Assembly: GCF_042665095.1 (NCBI RefSeq)
Contig: NZ_JBHTBV010000006.1
DNA length: 64,000 nucleotides
Reading direction: 5' to 3' (one strand)
Source of the DNA: Gordonibacter pamelaeae
GTDB taxonomy: Bacteria > Actinomycetota > Coriobacteriia > Coriobacteriales > Eggerthellaceae
How positions within the stretch are numbered: the first letter of the stretch is position 1; every line of letters starts with the position of its first letter. This document shows, one piece after another, positions 8,729 to 17,547 of the stretch. Below the pieces are notes generated by a model. The model was not told where the DNA came from. It did not search any database and saw only the letters and a program-made list of their open reading frames with translations. A program made the translations under genes and the position numbers.

Positions 8729-9583
8729 TCACCTCCGCCGGTTCAGCTCGTGGAGGCGGCGCAGGCCGCGCAGCGTGAGCGTCTGGTCGGCACGTGCCCC
8801 GTGGCGCAGGAGCGCCGCCATGGCGTCCGCGTCCGCGCCCGTCACCACCACCGGCGCCTCGCAGCCGAGCTCGGCCAGCACCAGGTCCAACAGCCCGTCG
8901 ATGCGCGCAACCTCGCCCATGACCACGCCGGCCTGCATGGCCTCGCGCGTGGACGTGCCGATGACCGACGTCGGCGCCTTCAGCTCCACGCGCGGCAGGC
9001 GCGCGGCGGCCTGCGAGAGCGCCTTCGCGCCCAGCGCCAGCCCCGGCGCGATGATGCCGCCCAGGAACGTGCCCTCGGCGTCCAGCACCTCGAAGTTCGT
9101 CGTCGTGCCCAGGTCCACCACCACGAGCGGCCCGCCGTAGTCGGCAAGCGCCGCCGCCAGGTCGGCCACGCGGTCGGGGCCCACCTCGGCAGGGTCGCGG
9201 TAGCGCATCCTGATGCCCGTCTTCAGGCCGGGGCCCACCACGAGCGCCCGGCGCCCGCACTCCGCGTGCAGGGCCCGGGCCCACACGTCCACGAGGTCGG
9301 GCACGACGCACGAGAGGATGGCGTCGGCCGGCCGGCACGCTCCGCCTGCGGGCGCCGCATCCCCCTTCCCGGCGCCTTTGCGGCGCGCGAGCGCATCGAG
9401 GAAGCCCGTCACCACGAGGCGCGCCTCGTCGGACGTGCACCGCTCCGGCGTGGTGGCCTCCCACGTTGCCACGAGCTCCCCGCCGTCGAACAGCCCCAGC
9501 CGCGTGACGGTGTTTCCCACGTCGACCGCCAGCAGGCCGCCGGCCCGCTCGCCGCCGACCGCCTCACGCGCATCCGTTCCCAT
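8729..9583 (-). CDS. coaX: type III pantothenate kinase
   Basis: CoaX phosphorylates pantothenate, the first step of coenzyme A synthesis, and is insensitive to CoA feedback. The 284-residue protein has the ASKHA phosphate-1 motif LAVDVGNTVTRLG (D21), the GPGLKTGIRMRY region and VVDLGTTTNFEVLD with the second catalytic Asp. A family-typical GGIIAPGLALGAKAL segment and TSVIGTSTREAMQAG follow. Length is slightly above the usual 255-265 because of an insert near residues 65-78 (RRKGAGKGDAAPAGG). It heads a three-gene minus-strand operon with murB, its TGA lying close to or overlapping the murB start. The 12 N-terminal residues before the motif are untypical; a later start is possible but none looks better. 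Confidence 0.92.
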   Translation of the reverse strand: MGTDAREAVGGERAGGLLAVDVGNTVTRLGLFDGGELVATWEATTPERCTSDEARLVVTGFLDALARRKGAGKGDAAPAGGACRPADAILSCVVPDLVDVWARALHAECGRRALVVGPGLKTGIRMRYRDPAEVGPDRVADLAAALADYGGPLVVVDLGTTTNFEVLDAEGTFLGGIIAPGLALGAKALSQAAARLPRVELKAPTSVIGTSTREAMQAGVVMGEVARIDGLLDLVLAELGCEAPVVVTGADADAMAALLRHGARADQTLTLRGLRRLHELNRRR

Positions 9584-9665
9584 GATGTCGCCTCGCCTTC
9601 CGCGCCTCGTGCGGCCGTCGGACCGCGCGCTGCGCCTTTTTTACCCAATACTGCGAAATTAACGA

Positions 9666-9694
9666 TGTTCACCGTCGCTCGCCTCGATTATACT
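9666..9694 (+). promoter_or_regulatory. probable promoter of the OPT transporter gene
   Basis: A TATACT -10 at 9689-9694 preceded by 17 bases and a weak -35 TGTTCA at 9666-9671. The start codon is 69 bases further on, preceded by GAAGGAG. Confidence 0.45.
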
Positions 9695-9762
9695 GTACCC
9701 GTCTCATCAGTAACCCGACTTCCCGAAGAGAGGGGAAGCGGATATACGAGAAGGAGCGGAAC

Positions 9763-11478
9763 ATGCAAGCCTTGAAGGGGCAACTGACCCTGCGCGGCGT
9801 CGCCATCGGGTGCGTCGGCTGCGCGATCATCACCGCGGCATCGGCCTACACGGCCCTCAAGATGGGGGCGCTTCCCTGGCCCATCATCTTCGCCGCCATC
9901 ATCTCCCTGTTCTTCCTGAAAGCCCTCGGGCACACGAACCTGAGCGAGGCGAACGTCACGCACACGGTCATGTCGGCCGGCGCCATGGTGGCGGGCGGGC
10001 TGGTTTTCACCATCCCCGGCGCCTGGATGCTCGGGCACGCCGCCGAGATCGACTGGTTCCAGATGCTGGCCGTGGCGCTGGCGGGCGTGGTGCTGGGCCT
10101 CGTGTGCACGGCCCTGCTGCGCCGGCACTTCATCGAGGACGCCGAGCTGGAGTACCCCATTGGCCAGGCGGCCGCGCAGACGCTCGTCGCGGGCGACTCC
10201 GGCGGCTCCACCGGCAAGAAGCTGTTCGGCGCCATGGGGCTGGCGGGCCTGTTCACGGCGCTGCGGGACGGGTTGGGCGCCATCCCCTCCCTGCTGTTCG
10301 GCAACGTGGCCCTGCCGGGCGTGGCGTTCGGGGTGTACCTCTCCCCCATGCTCCTGGCCGTGGGCTTTCTCGTGGGCACCGGCGCGGTGGCCGTATGGTT
10401 CGCCGGGGCGCTCATCGGCAACTTCGGCATCGTCGTGGGCGGCACGGCGGCGGGGCTCTGGGACGTGGCCGCGGCGCAGGGCATCGTATCGAGCCTGGGG
10501 ATGGGCGTTATGATGGGCTGCGGCGTGGGCGTCATCGCGAAGAACATCCTGCCGAAGGCCGTCTCGCTCGTCAGGGACACGCGCGGCTCGGTGGCCGTGG
10601 CCCGCGTTGAGGCCGCCTCGCCGACCGCCGCCGACGAGGCGGCGGCCCCGGGCGCCCGCCGTCGCCGCCGCCTCACCGCGGGACTCGCGGCGCTGGCCGT
10701 GGCCGCCGTGGCGCTGCTCGCGTGCTTCGCGCTGGGGCTCGGCGCGGTGCCGAGCGTCATCGTGGTGCTGCTCGCGTTCGTGACCTGCGCCATGAGCGCG
10801 CAGAGCGTGGGCCAGACCGGCATCGACCCCATGGAGATCTTCGGCCTCATCGTGCTCTTGGCCGTGGCCGCCCTCTCCGACGTGGCGCAGGTGCAGCTGT
10901 TCTTCGTGGCCGGCGTGGTGGCTGTGGCGTGCGGCCTGGCGGGCGACATCATGAACGACTTCAAGGCGGGGCACGTGCTGGGAACGGACCCGCGGGCGCA
11001 GTGGATCGGGCAGGCCGTGGGAGGCGTGCTGGGCGCCGTGGTGGCCGTGGCCGTCATGGCAGTGCTCCTGGCCGCCTACGGGCCCGACGCGTTCGGCCTG
11101 CAGGGCACGTTCGTCGCGGCGCAGGCATCCGTCGTGGCCACCATGGTGGCGGGCATCCCCTCGGTGCCGACGTTCCTTGTCGGCCTGGCCGTCGGCTTCG
11201 CGCTCTACCTGCTGGGCGCGCCGGCCATGATGCTGGGCCTGGGCATCTACCTGCCGTTCTACATGTCCCTCACCGCGTTCCTCGGCGCCATGGCGAAGAT
11301 GGCCTACGATGCCGTGTGCGCGCGTCGCCGCGCGAAGCTGCCGCCCGACGAGGCGGCCGCGCGGCTCAAGGCGCAGGACGAGACAGGGCTCGTGGTGGCA
11401 AGCGGCCTGCTGGGCGGCGAGTCGGTCGTGAGCGTGGTCATAGCCCTGGCCGCCGTCGCGGCCGGATTGGGGGCGTAA
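9763..11478 (+). CDS. OPT-family oligopeptide transporter
   Basis: A 571-residue polytopic protein with about 14-15 hydrophobic segments over its whole length. The opening LTLRGVAIGCVGCAIITAAS and the following SAYTALKMGALPWPI match bacterial OPT/YSL proteins, as do EDAELEYPIGQAAAQTLVAG (the EYP block) near 125-145 and IPSVPTFLVGLAVGFALYLL near the end. A charged loop around 275-300 (alternating Arg/Ala) divides two halves. The family imports oligopeptides or metal-chelator complexes in symport with protons; which of these applies here is not visible. It is preceded by AGAAGGAGCGGAAC and its own promoter, and appears monocistronic. Peptide uptake would fit an amino-acid-dependent anaerobe (inference). 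Confidence 0.88.
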   Translation: MQALKGQLTLRGVAIGCVGCAIITAASAYTALKMGALPWPIIFAAIISLFFLKALGHTNLSEANVTHTVMSAGAMVAGGLVFTIPGAWMLGHAAEIDWFQMLAVALAGVVLGLVCTALLRRHFIEDAELEYPIGQAAAQTLVAGDSGGSTGKKLFGAMGLAGLFTALRDGLGAIPSLLFGNVALPGVAFGVYLSPMLLAVGFLVGTGAVAVWFAGALIGNFGIVVGGTAAGLWDVAAAQGIVSSLGMGVMMGCGVGVIAKNILPKAVSLVRDTRGSVAVARVEAASPTAADEAAAPGARRRRRLTAGLAALAVAAVALLACFALGLGAVPSVIVVLLAFVTCAMSAQSVGQTGIDPMEIFGLIVLLAVAALSDVAQVQLFFVAGVVAVACGLAGDIMNDFKAGHVLGTDPRAQWIGQAVGGVLGAVVAVAVMAVLLAAYGPDAFGLQGTFVAAQASVVATMVAGIPSVPTFLVGLAVGFALYLLGAPAMMLGLGIYLPFYMSLTAFLGAMAKMAYDAVCARRRAKLPPDEAAARLKAQDETGLVVASGLLGGESVVSVVIALAAVAAGLGA

Positions 11479-11613
11479 GGACGCCCCTCCCGCTGCAGGC
11501 GCCGGCCCGGGGAGGGCGGCTTCGTGGTACCATGGCGAGGACGGGCGCGGCGCGGGACGCGCATCGGCCGACCCCGCAACCGCCCGCCCCGCCCGACCCT
11601 CGGAGGTTTTCCC

Positions 11614-11952
11614 ATGGAGCTCATCATCACCCTATGCGCGGCGCTGTCCGCCGGCACGGTGTTCGGCGTCGTCGCCGGCGCGGCGAAGTACCGCCTGCAC
11701 CGCAAGCGGAGCTATTCCGACAAGCAGGTGGCCGCCTACCAGCGCCTGTGGAAGAAGGGCTCCATCCTCTTGCGGTTCGCCACGGGCACCGTCCTCGCCC
11801 TCGGGCTCATCTGGTGCACAGGCTTCCTCGTCGTCGGCGCGCTCTACCCCGACCAGACCGATTACGCGAACAACATGGCGGAGCTCATCGTGTGCGTGCT
11901 CACCGTGGTGTCCATCATCTTCGCCTTCTACGAGTTCGTGCGCAGGAAGTAG
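11614..11952 (+). CDS. small two-helix membrane protein of unknown function
   Basis: A 112-residue protein I cannot assign to a family. It has three hydrophobic stretches: an N-terminal one at about 2-23 (may act as signal anchor), one at 52-77 (FATGTVLALGLIWCTGFLVVGAL) and one at 90-107, separated by a basic linker (KYRLHRKRSYSDK). The C-terminus FYEFVRRK is basic and probably cytoplasmic. The ATG at 11614 follows CGGAGGTTTTCCC; the frame is open upstream to 11524 but without coding character. It ends 58 bases before a strong bidirectional terminator, so it is likely a single-gene unit or the tail of the OPT transcript (135-base gap). Confidence 0.6.
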   Translation: MELIITLCAALSAGTVFGVVAGAAKYRLHRKRSYSDKQVAAYQRLWKKGSILLRFATGTVLALGLIWCTGFLVVGALYPDQTDYANNMAELIVCVLTVVSIIFAFYEFVRRK

Positions 11953-12009
11953 CGTCGCGCGCGGATCGGGCACGAAGCGAAACGGGTGCGGAGGTTGGCG
12001 TGGCAAGAC

Positions 12010-12056
12010 AGCGAGAAGCCCCCTCGTGCCGAATCTGCACGAGGGGGCTTCTCGCT
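12010..12056. terminator. long bidirectional terminator hairpin
   Basis: Perfect 20-bp arms (12010-12029 and 12037-12056) around a 7-base loop, between the converging small membrane protein gene and glycosyltransferase gene. The left arm begins AGCGAGAAGCCCC, a string that recurs at the hairpin upstream of pgk (40743). The rest of the gap 11953-12092 has nothing else recognisable. Confidence 0.8.
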
Positions 12057-12092
12057 GCTGGCTCGTTCCGGCAGCCGTCGAGCCGCCGGAAC

Positions 12093-13115
12093 CTAGTTGA
12101 ACTTGAATATCTTCTGGGCCATGCGGTAGCCGGTGATGCCGATCTTGCGGCCCAGCTCGGTGGGCAGGTTCGTGCCCATGTTCAGCACGCTGCGGCGGAT
12201 GCGCCGGTAGACGTCGGGGTTCTTCTCCTTGAGGTAGTCCCAGATGCCCTCGCGCTTGTCCTCGGCCTCGTCGGTGCCTATCATGCGCAGGAAGATGGAG
12301 CAGATGCACATCATCATGGACAGGTAGTTCTCCATGTAGCGCTCCAGGCGCTTCTCGGGAACGGCGTCGGGCAGCTGCACGGCGTCGATCATGAGGCGCG
12401 TGACGCGCAGCTGCTGGTCGATGCGGCCCTTCATGACGCTCTCGTTCACGCTCTGGTCCTCGCGGCCTATGTAGTAGCGGTACATGTCCACGTCGCGGTA
12501 GTAGATGGTGCGCACGTGCGGCAGCGGCACGTACACGAAGATGTTGTCCACGTAGAACGTGTGCTTCGGCAGCTCCAGGCCCATGTCGCGCAGAAGCTCG
12601 GTGCGGTAGACCACCGAGTGCATGAGCAGGTACTGGCTCTGGCCGAAGTGCCCCACCTCGTCCCAGCCGAACTCGCGTCCCTCGGGGAACACGTTGCGGT
12701 AGTGCATGACGGTGCGCGAGCCCTCGGACACCTTCTCGTACACGTAGTTGCCGATCACGAGGTCGGTGGCGTCCTCCAGCTCGTTCTGGCGGCGCAGGTA
12801 GGCCATGATCTCGCGCATGGCGGCCTCGTCGAGCCAGTCGTCGGAATCCACCACCTTGAAGTAGCGCCCCGTGGCGTTCGCCAGGCCCGTGTTCACGGCC
12901 TGGCCGTGCCCGCCGTTCTCCTGGTGCACGGCCTTGACGATGCCGGGGTGCCGCTCCGCCCACGCATCGGCCTTGGCGGCGGTGTCGTCCTTCGTCGAGC
13001 CGTCGTCCACGATGATGATCTCTATGTCGTCGCCGCACTTCAAGATGGACTCGATGCACGCGTCCATGTAATCGGCCGAGTTGTAGCACGGCACGGCGAA
13101 GGAGATGGTCTTCAC
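12093..13115 (-). CDS. family 2 glycosyltransferase
   Basis: A 340-residue GT2 enzyme. The GT-A fold is visible: SFAVPCYNSADYMDACIESI at the N-terminus, IIIVDDGSTKDDT (residues 34-45), NGGHGQAVNTGL, and the metal-binding VVDSDDW with the DxD at about 90-93. The C-terminal 120 residues are helical and family-variable. It transfers a sugar from a nucleotide donor to a cell-surface glycan. The start is GTG 13115; GGTGGGG lies at the end of glf, and the gap to glf is only four bases, so the two are coupled. Next to UDP-galactopyranose mutase the best guess is a galactofuranosyl or related transferase acting on a cell-wall glycan; this is inference from context. Confidence 0.85.
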   Translation of the reverse strand: MKTISFAVPCYNSADYMDACIESILKCGDDIEIIIVDDGSTKDDTAAKADAWAERHPGIVKAVHQENGGHGQAVNTGLANATGRYFKVVDSDDWLDEAAMREIMAYLRRQNELEDATDLVIGNYVYEKVSEGSRTVMHYRNVFPEGREFGWDEVGHFGQSQYLLMHSVVYRTELLRDMGLELPKHTFYVDNIFVYVPLPHVRTIYYRDVDMYRYYIGREDQSVNESVMKGRIDQQLRVTRLMIDAVQLPDAVPEKRLERYMENYLSMMMCICSIFLRMIGTDEAEDKREGIWDYLKEKNPDVYRRIRRSVLNMGTNLPTELGRKIGITGYRMAQKIFKFN

Positions 13116-13119
13116 GGCG

Positions 13120-14334
13120 CTACCCCACCAGCTCGTCTGCCAGCGCCAGCGCGCGCCCGATGATGACGTCCATGTTGTAGTAGCGGTACTCGGCCAACCG
13201 GCCCAGCGGGTGGAAGTTCGGCAGCGACTTCGTCAGCGCGCGGTAGCGCTCGTAGTGCGCGGCGTTCTCGTCGTTGATGATGGCGTAGTACGGCGTCTGC
13301 GTCTTGGGGTCGTCGTAGGAGTGGCTGTACTCCTTCATGATGGTGGTCTTGTCGGTCTCCTGGCCCGTGAGGTACTTGAACTCCGTGATGCGCGTGTAGT
13401 CCTCGGTCACGGTGAAGTTCACCGTGCCGCAGGGCAGCACGTGGTCGGCGTCGTGCGTCTCGTACACGAAGTCCAGGCTGCGGTACGGCAGGCGGCCGAA
13501 GCGCGACAGGAAGAGCTCGTCCAGCGGCCCGGTGTAGACGATGGGCCCCGTGAACGGGCGGTCCTTGACGTTGATGGCGGACAGCGGAGCGTCCTCGTCG
13601 TCGCTCTCGAACTCCAGGTCGAACACGCTCTCCGCCTCCACGCCCAGGCACACCTGAATGTTCTCGTGGTCGAGCATGCGCTCGAACAGCGGGGTGTAGC
13701 CGTGCAGCGGCATGCCCTGGAAGGCGTCCTGGAAGTAGCGGTTGTCGCGCGACACGAACACGGGCACGCGCGCCGTGACGGAGGGGTCAACCTCCTCGGG
13801 CGTGAGGCCCCATTGCTTCTGCGTGTAGTAGAGGAACACGTTCTTGTAGACGAAGTCGGCGATCTCGGAGAGCTCCGGGTCGTCCTGGGCGCGCAGCTCG
13901 GTGATGGTCACCTTGCGCTCGTCGCCGAACGTGTCCACGAGCTTCTCCGTGAGGCGCGCGGCCTTCTCCTCGCCGAAGGCGATCTCCATGGAGTTCTTGT
14001 TGAACGGCACGGGCAGGTAGGTGCCGTACCAGTCGGCCAGCACCTCGTGCTGGTAGTCGCGCCATTCGGTGAAGCGGCGCACGTAGTCGAAGGCGCGCTC
14101 GTCGTTGGTGTGGAAGATGTGCGGCCCGTAGCGGTGCACGAGGATGCCGGCCTCGTCGGCCTCGTCGTACATGTTGCCGCCGATGTGCGGGCGCTTCTCC
14201 ACCACGAGCACGCGCTTGCCGCCGCGCTCGGCCAGCTCGCGCGCCATGACGCCGCCCGCGAACCCGCTTCCCACTACGAGGGCGTCCACCTCGTCGATAT
14301 CGACGTCCTTGAAATCGCAGTACTGCACACCCAT
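13120..14334 (-). CDS. glf: UDP-galactopyranose mutase
   Basis: Glf converts UDP-galactopyranose to UDP-galactofuranose using reduced FAD, supplying Galf for surface polysaccharides. The 404-residue protein shows the FAD Rossmann motif LVVGSGFAGGVMA (about 19-31), VVEKRPHIGGNMYDE, HRYGPHIFHTND (the conserved His-Tyr-Gly-Pro-His block), YYTQKQWG with the substrate-stacking Trp, and the C-terminal NFHPLGRLAEYRYYNMD with the FAD-contact residues. ATG 14334 follows GGAAGGTG at good spacing. It begins a two-gene operon with the GT2 gene. It is divergent from pta, with a 187-base intergenic region holding both promoters; I could not fix either confidently there. Confidence 0.95.
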   Translation of the reverse strand: MGVQYCDFKDVDIDEVDALVVGSGFAGGVMARELAERGGKRVLVVEKRPHIGGNMYDEADEAGILVHRYGPHIFHTNDERAFDYVRRFTEWRDYQHEVLADWYGTYLPVPFNKNSMEIAFGEEKAARLTEKLVDTFGDERKVTITELRAQDDPELSEIADFVYKNVFLYYTQKQWGLTPEEVDPSVTARVPVFVSRDNRYFQDAFQGMPLHGYTPLFERMLDHENIQVCLGVEAESVFDLEFESDDEDAPLSAINVKDRPFTGPIVYTGPLDELFLSRFGRLPYRSLDFVYETHDADHVLPCGTVNFTVTEDYTRITEFKYLTGQETDKTTIMKEYSHSYDDPKTQTPYYAIINDENAAHYERYRALTKSLPNFHPLGRLAEYRYYNMDVIIGRALALADELVG

Positions 14335-14521
14335 GGGGCACCTTCCTTTAGTCTCTATACCAGCGGTAGGGCCTCTCCCGGCCCGAAGTATGCGCATATT
14401 GCACCGAGAAGCCAGTTTACCGAAAAACCCAGCCCGCGGGCACGCTATCATACAACCATCGTTTTTTTCGCATGCCTTCCGTCGTGCGAGCTTCGATCAT
14501 ATACGCGAAAGGATAGTGCCG

Positions 14522-15520
14522 ATGAGTGCATTTCTTGATTCCATGCTGGTTCGCGCCAAGGGCGACCTGCAGACGATCGTGCTGCCCGAGGGCGACGACG
14601 AGCGCACGCTGCAGGCGGCCGAGCGCATCTTGGCCGAAGGGGTTGCGAACCTCGTCATCCTGGGCGATGCCGCGGCCATCGAGGCGAGCCCCTACGCGCT
14701 GGACGGCGCCCGCATCGTGGACGTGCGCACGGCCGCCGAGCGCGCCGAGTTCGCCGCCGCCCTCTACGAGCTGCGCCGCCACAAGGGCCTGACGCCCGAG
14801 CAGGCCGAGGCCCTCATGGACGACGTGCTGTACTTCGGCGTGATGATGGTGAAGCAGGGCTTGGCCGACGGCATGGTGGCCGGCGCCTGCCACGCCACGG
14901 GCGACGTGCTGCGCCCGAGCCTGCAGATACTCAAGACCGCGCCCGGCGTGAAGCTGGTCAGCTCGTTCTTCGTCATGTGCGTGCCCGACTGCGACTTGGG
15001 CGCGAACGGCACGTTCCTGTTCTCCGACTGCGGCCTGGAGGTGCAGCCCGACAGCGAGAGGCTGGCGCACATCGCCGTGAACTCCGCGAAGTCGTGGGAG
15101 ACCCTCATGGGCGAGGAGGCCCGCGTGGCGCTGCTCTCGCATTCGACCCATGGCTCGGCCAAGAACGCCGACGCCGCCAAGGTGGTGGAGGCGACCGAGA
15201 TCGCACGCGAGCTGGCGCCGGACCTGGCGTTGGACGGCGAGCTGCAGCTCGACGCGGCCATCATCGGCTCCGTGGGCGCGTCGAAGGCGCCCGGCTCCCC
15301 CGTGGCCGGCCGCGCGAACGTGCTCGTGTTCCCCGACCTGGACGCCGGCAACATCGGCTACAAGCTCGTGCAGCGCCTCGCCTGCGCCGAGGCGTACGGC
15401 CCCGTCACCCAGGGCATCGCCGCGCCGGTGAACGACCTGTCACGCGGCTGCTCCGCCGACGACATCGTGGGCGTCATCGCCATCACCTGCGTGCAGGCCC
15501 AGGCGAAAGCCATCGAATAG
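14522..15520 (+). CDS. pta: phosphate acetyltransferase
   Basis: Pta interconverts acetyl-CoA and acetyl phosphate in the cytoplasm; with AckA it yields acetate and ATP. The 332-residue short form (PTA_PTB domain only) is complete: TIVLPEGDDERTLQAA at the N-terminus, ADGMVAGACHATGDVLRPSLQ..., FSDCGL, LLSHSTHGSAKN, ELQLDAAI and the C-terminal SRGCSADDIVGV. The N-terminal regulatory domains of the long enterobacterial form are absent, as in most Gram-positives. ATG 14522 is preceded by AAAGGATAGTGCCG. It is convergent with ackA, an unusual arrangement because the two enzymes are commonly in one operon; both ends are served by the paired terminators between them. Confidence 0.96.
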   Translation: MSAFLDSMLVRAKGDLQTIVLPEGDDERTLQAAERILAEGVANLVILGDAAAIEASPYALDGARIVDVRTAAERAEFAAALYELRRHKGLTPEQAEALMDDVLYFGVMMVKQGLADGMVAGACHATGDVLRPSLQILKTAPGVKLVSSFFVMCVPDCDLGANGTFLFSDCGLEVQPDSERLAHIAVNSAKSWETLMGEEARVALLSHSTHGSAKNADAAKVVEATEIARELAPDLALDGELQLDAAIIGSVGASKAPGSPVAGRANVLVFPDLDAGNIGYKLVQRLACAEAYGPVTQGIAAPVNDLSRGCSADDIVGVIAITCVQAQAKAIE

Positions 15521-15533
15521 CGAAGCGCCTGCA

Positions 15534-15565
15534 GGCCGCCCCCGCCTATGCGCAAGGGGGCGGCC
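15534..15565. terminator. terminator hairpin after pta
   Basis: Perfect 10-bp arms GGCCGCCCCC / GGGGGCGGCC around a 12-base loop, 14 bases after the pta stop. Confidence 0.75.
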
Positions 15566-15616
15566 GAGCGCAGGGGATTTCCTGCTCCCCCGGACGGCCA
15601 TGCACGGCATACCAAG

Positions 15617-15643
15617 GCGGCCCCGCGCGTTGCGCGGGGCCGC
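15617..15643. terminator. terminator hairpin after ackA
   Basis: Perfect 12-bp arms GCGGCCCCGCGC / GCGCGGGGCCGC around GTT, 32 bases beyond the ackA stop in its reading direction. It can act on both strands. Confidence 0.75.
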
Positions 15644-15674
15644 TCCAGGTTCTGGGCTCGCAGGAGAAAGCGCC

Positions 15675-16916
15675 CTACACCAGCACCGGCTCCTCGTCGA
15701 ACACGGTGCCTTCCACGCGCATCTGCTCGTGGACGATGTCGTAGGTGTCGCGCGCGATCATGTACTCCTCGTTCGTGGGGATGATGATGATCTTCACCTG
15801 CGAGGAGTCGGCCGATATCTCGCGCTCGAAGCCGCGCTGGCGGTTCTTCTCCTCGTCGAGGATGATGCCGAGCGGCTGCAGGCCGGTGAAGATCATGCGG
15901 CGCATCTTCTCGCAGTTTTCGCCCACGCCGGCCGTGAGCACGATGGCGTCCACGCCGCCCATGACGGCGATGTACTGGCCGATGTACTTCTTCACGGAGT
16001 TCGAGTACATGTCGTAGGCGAGCATGGCGCGCTCGTCGCCCTTCTCGGAGGCGTCGCGCACGCTGCGCAGGTCGTTCGAGATGCCCGAGATGCCCAGCAG
16101 GCCCGACTTCTTGTTCATGAGGTCGTTCATCTCGGCGCCGGTCAGGTTCTCGTGCTCCATGACGAAGGGCACGATGGCCGGGTCGATGGCGCCGCAGCGC
16201 GTGCCCATCATGAGGCCATCGAGCGGCGTGAGGCCCATGGACGTGTCCACGGCCACGCCGTGGTCGATGGCGCTGATGGAGCAGCCGTTGCCCAGGTGGC
16301 ACGTGATGAGCTTGAGGTCCTCTATCGGCTCGTCGAGCACGGCGGCGGCGCGCTCGGAGATGTAGCGGTGGCTCGTGCCGTGCGCGCCGTACTTGCGGAT
16401 GGCGTACTTCTCGTACAGCTCGTAGGGCAGCGGGTACATGTAGGCCTTCGGGGGCAGCGTCTGGAAGAACGACGTGTCGAACACGGCCACCATGGGCACG
16501 TCCGGCATGTGCTTCTGGCAGGCGTGGATGCCCATGAGGGCGGCACCGTTGTGCAGCGGCGCGAGCTCGGCCAGCTCGTCTATCTTGTCGATGACGTCCT
16601 GGTCGATGAGCACCGAGCGGTCGAAGTACTTGCCGCCCTGAACGATGCGGTGCCCCACGGCGTCGATCTCGTCGAGCGAGTCGATGGCCTTCGCCGGGCC
16701 CGACGTGAGCGATTCCAGGACGAGCGCCATGGCGTCGTCGTGGTCGGACATCTTGGCGTCGATGACCTCCTCGTTCTTGTCGAGGCCGTGCTTGTGGAAG
16801 GCCTCCGCCGAGCCCACGCGCTCGCAGATGCCCTTCGCGAGCAGCTCGTGCTGCTCCACGTTCACCAGCTGGTACTTCAAGGAAGATGATCCTGCATTGA
16901 TAACGAGAACGTTCAA
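15675..16916 (-). CDS. ackA: acetate kinase
   Basis: AckA transfers phosphate between acetyl phosphate and ADP. The 413-residue protein begins NVLVINAGSSSLKYQL, the acetate-kinase N-terminal signature with the phosphate loop, and has HRIVQGGKYF, PLHNGAALMGI, VFDTSFFQTL, the second signature GAHGTSHRYIS, the CHLGNGCSI block and LTAGVGENCEKMR near the C-terminus. The start is a rare TTG at 16916: it lies seven bases after AAAGGAGG, and the homology begins at the next codon, whereas the open frame from 16952 adds unrelated residues. Convergent with pta. The 227-base upstream gap holds its promoter and a long inverted repeat. Confidence 0.96.
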   Translation of the reverse strand: MNVLVINAGSSSLKYQLVNVEQHELLAKGICERVGSAEAFHKHGLDKNEEVIDAKMSDHDDAMALVLESLTSGPAKAIDSLDEIDAVGHRIVQGGKYFDRSVLIDQDVIDKIDELAELAPLHNGAALMGIHACQKHMPDVPMVAVFDTSFFQTLPPKAYMYPLPYELYEKYAIRKYGAHGTSHRYISERAAAVLDEPIEDLKLITCHLGNGCSISAIDHGVAVDTSMGLTPLDGLMMGTRCGAIDPAIVPFVMEHENLTGAEMNDLMNKKSGLLGISGISNDLRSVRDASEKGDERAMLAYDMYSNSVKKYIGQYIAVMGGVDAIVLTAGVGENCEKMRRMIFTGLQPLGIILDEEKNRQRGFEREISADSSQVKIIIIPTNEEYMIARDTYDIVHEQMRVEGTVFDEEPVLV

Positions 16917-17030
16917 CGACCTGCCTCCTTTTGGGCTCAATTCCTGAAACAATTAGTTTAGGGAAGCACTGCGGTCGTTGAATGGATACGGCCCGTTCAT
17001 TCGGCAAACGGCGCGCCGCTCACCGAAAAA

Positions 17031-17128
17031 GCGTGACAGGGGGACGGGGATATTGTCACATTCCGTGACGCATCACGACCAGGCAAGACGAACGTGAATG
17101 TGACAATATCCCCGTCCCCCTGTCACGC
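17031..17128. repeat. 33-bp perfect inverted repeat (REP/BIME-like)
   Basis: Arms at 17031-17063 and 17096-17128 are exact reverse complements over 33 bases, with a 32-base loop. The arms contain GACAGGGGGACGGGGAT followed by ATTGTCACATTC. It fills most of the gap between ackA (start 16916) and the HIT gene (stop 17144). Similar G-rich palindromes ending GTCACATTC are typical of dispersed REP-like elements mobilised by RAYT transposases; no transposase is present here. It could also terminate the HIT transcript. Confidence 0.8.
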
Positions 17129-17143
17129 CCCGTTGCCGCAGAG

Positions 17144-17497
17144 CTACTTCCGCGAAGGGTCGCCCGAGTTCATGGGGGCGCCGCCCAGCACGTGCACGTG
17201 CAGGTGGTGCACCGACTGCTGCGCGTCATTGTTCGTGTTCACGATCACGCGGTAGCCGCTCTCGGCGATGCCCTTGATGTCGGCAACCTTGCGCACCGTG
17301 TTGAACAGGTAGCCCAGCTCCTCGTCCGGCACGCCGTCGCCGATGTTGTCGTAGTGGTCCTTCGGCACGATGAGCGTGTGCACCGGCATCTGCGGGCTCA
17401 CGTCCTCGAACGCGAGCACCCGCTCGTCCTCGTACACCTTCGTCGACGGGATCTCCCCCGCCACTATCTTGCAGAACAGGCAGTCTTCCTTGCGCAT
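17144..17497 (-). CDS. HIT family (HinT-like) protein
   Basis: A 117-residue histidine-triad nucleotide hydrolase, probably cleaving AMP from adenosine phosphoramidates. It has CLFCKIVAGEIPS at the N-terminus with a Cys pair (C6, C9), the VPKDHYDN segment, and the catalytic HIT motif HHLHVHVLGG with histidines 98, 100 and 102. Length equals bacterial HinT. ATG 17497 is preceded by GGAAGGAGAGGGC. It is the last gene of a probable operon with the zinc peptidase, xseA and xseB (50-base gap after xseB). The protein ends just before the long inverted repeat. Confidence 0.93.
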   Translation of the reverse strand: MRKEDCLFCKIVAGEIPSTKVYEDERVLAFEDVSPQMPVHTLIVPKDHYDNIGDGVPDEELGYLFNTVRKVADIKGIAESGYRVIVNTNNDAQQSVHHLHVHVLGGAPMNSGDPSRK

Positions 17498-17547
17498 GGC
17501 GCCCTCTCCTTCCTTTCCGTGCGCCGCCCCGTCGGGGCGGCGTCAGC

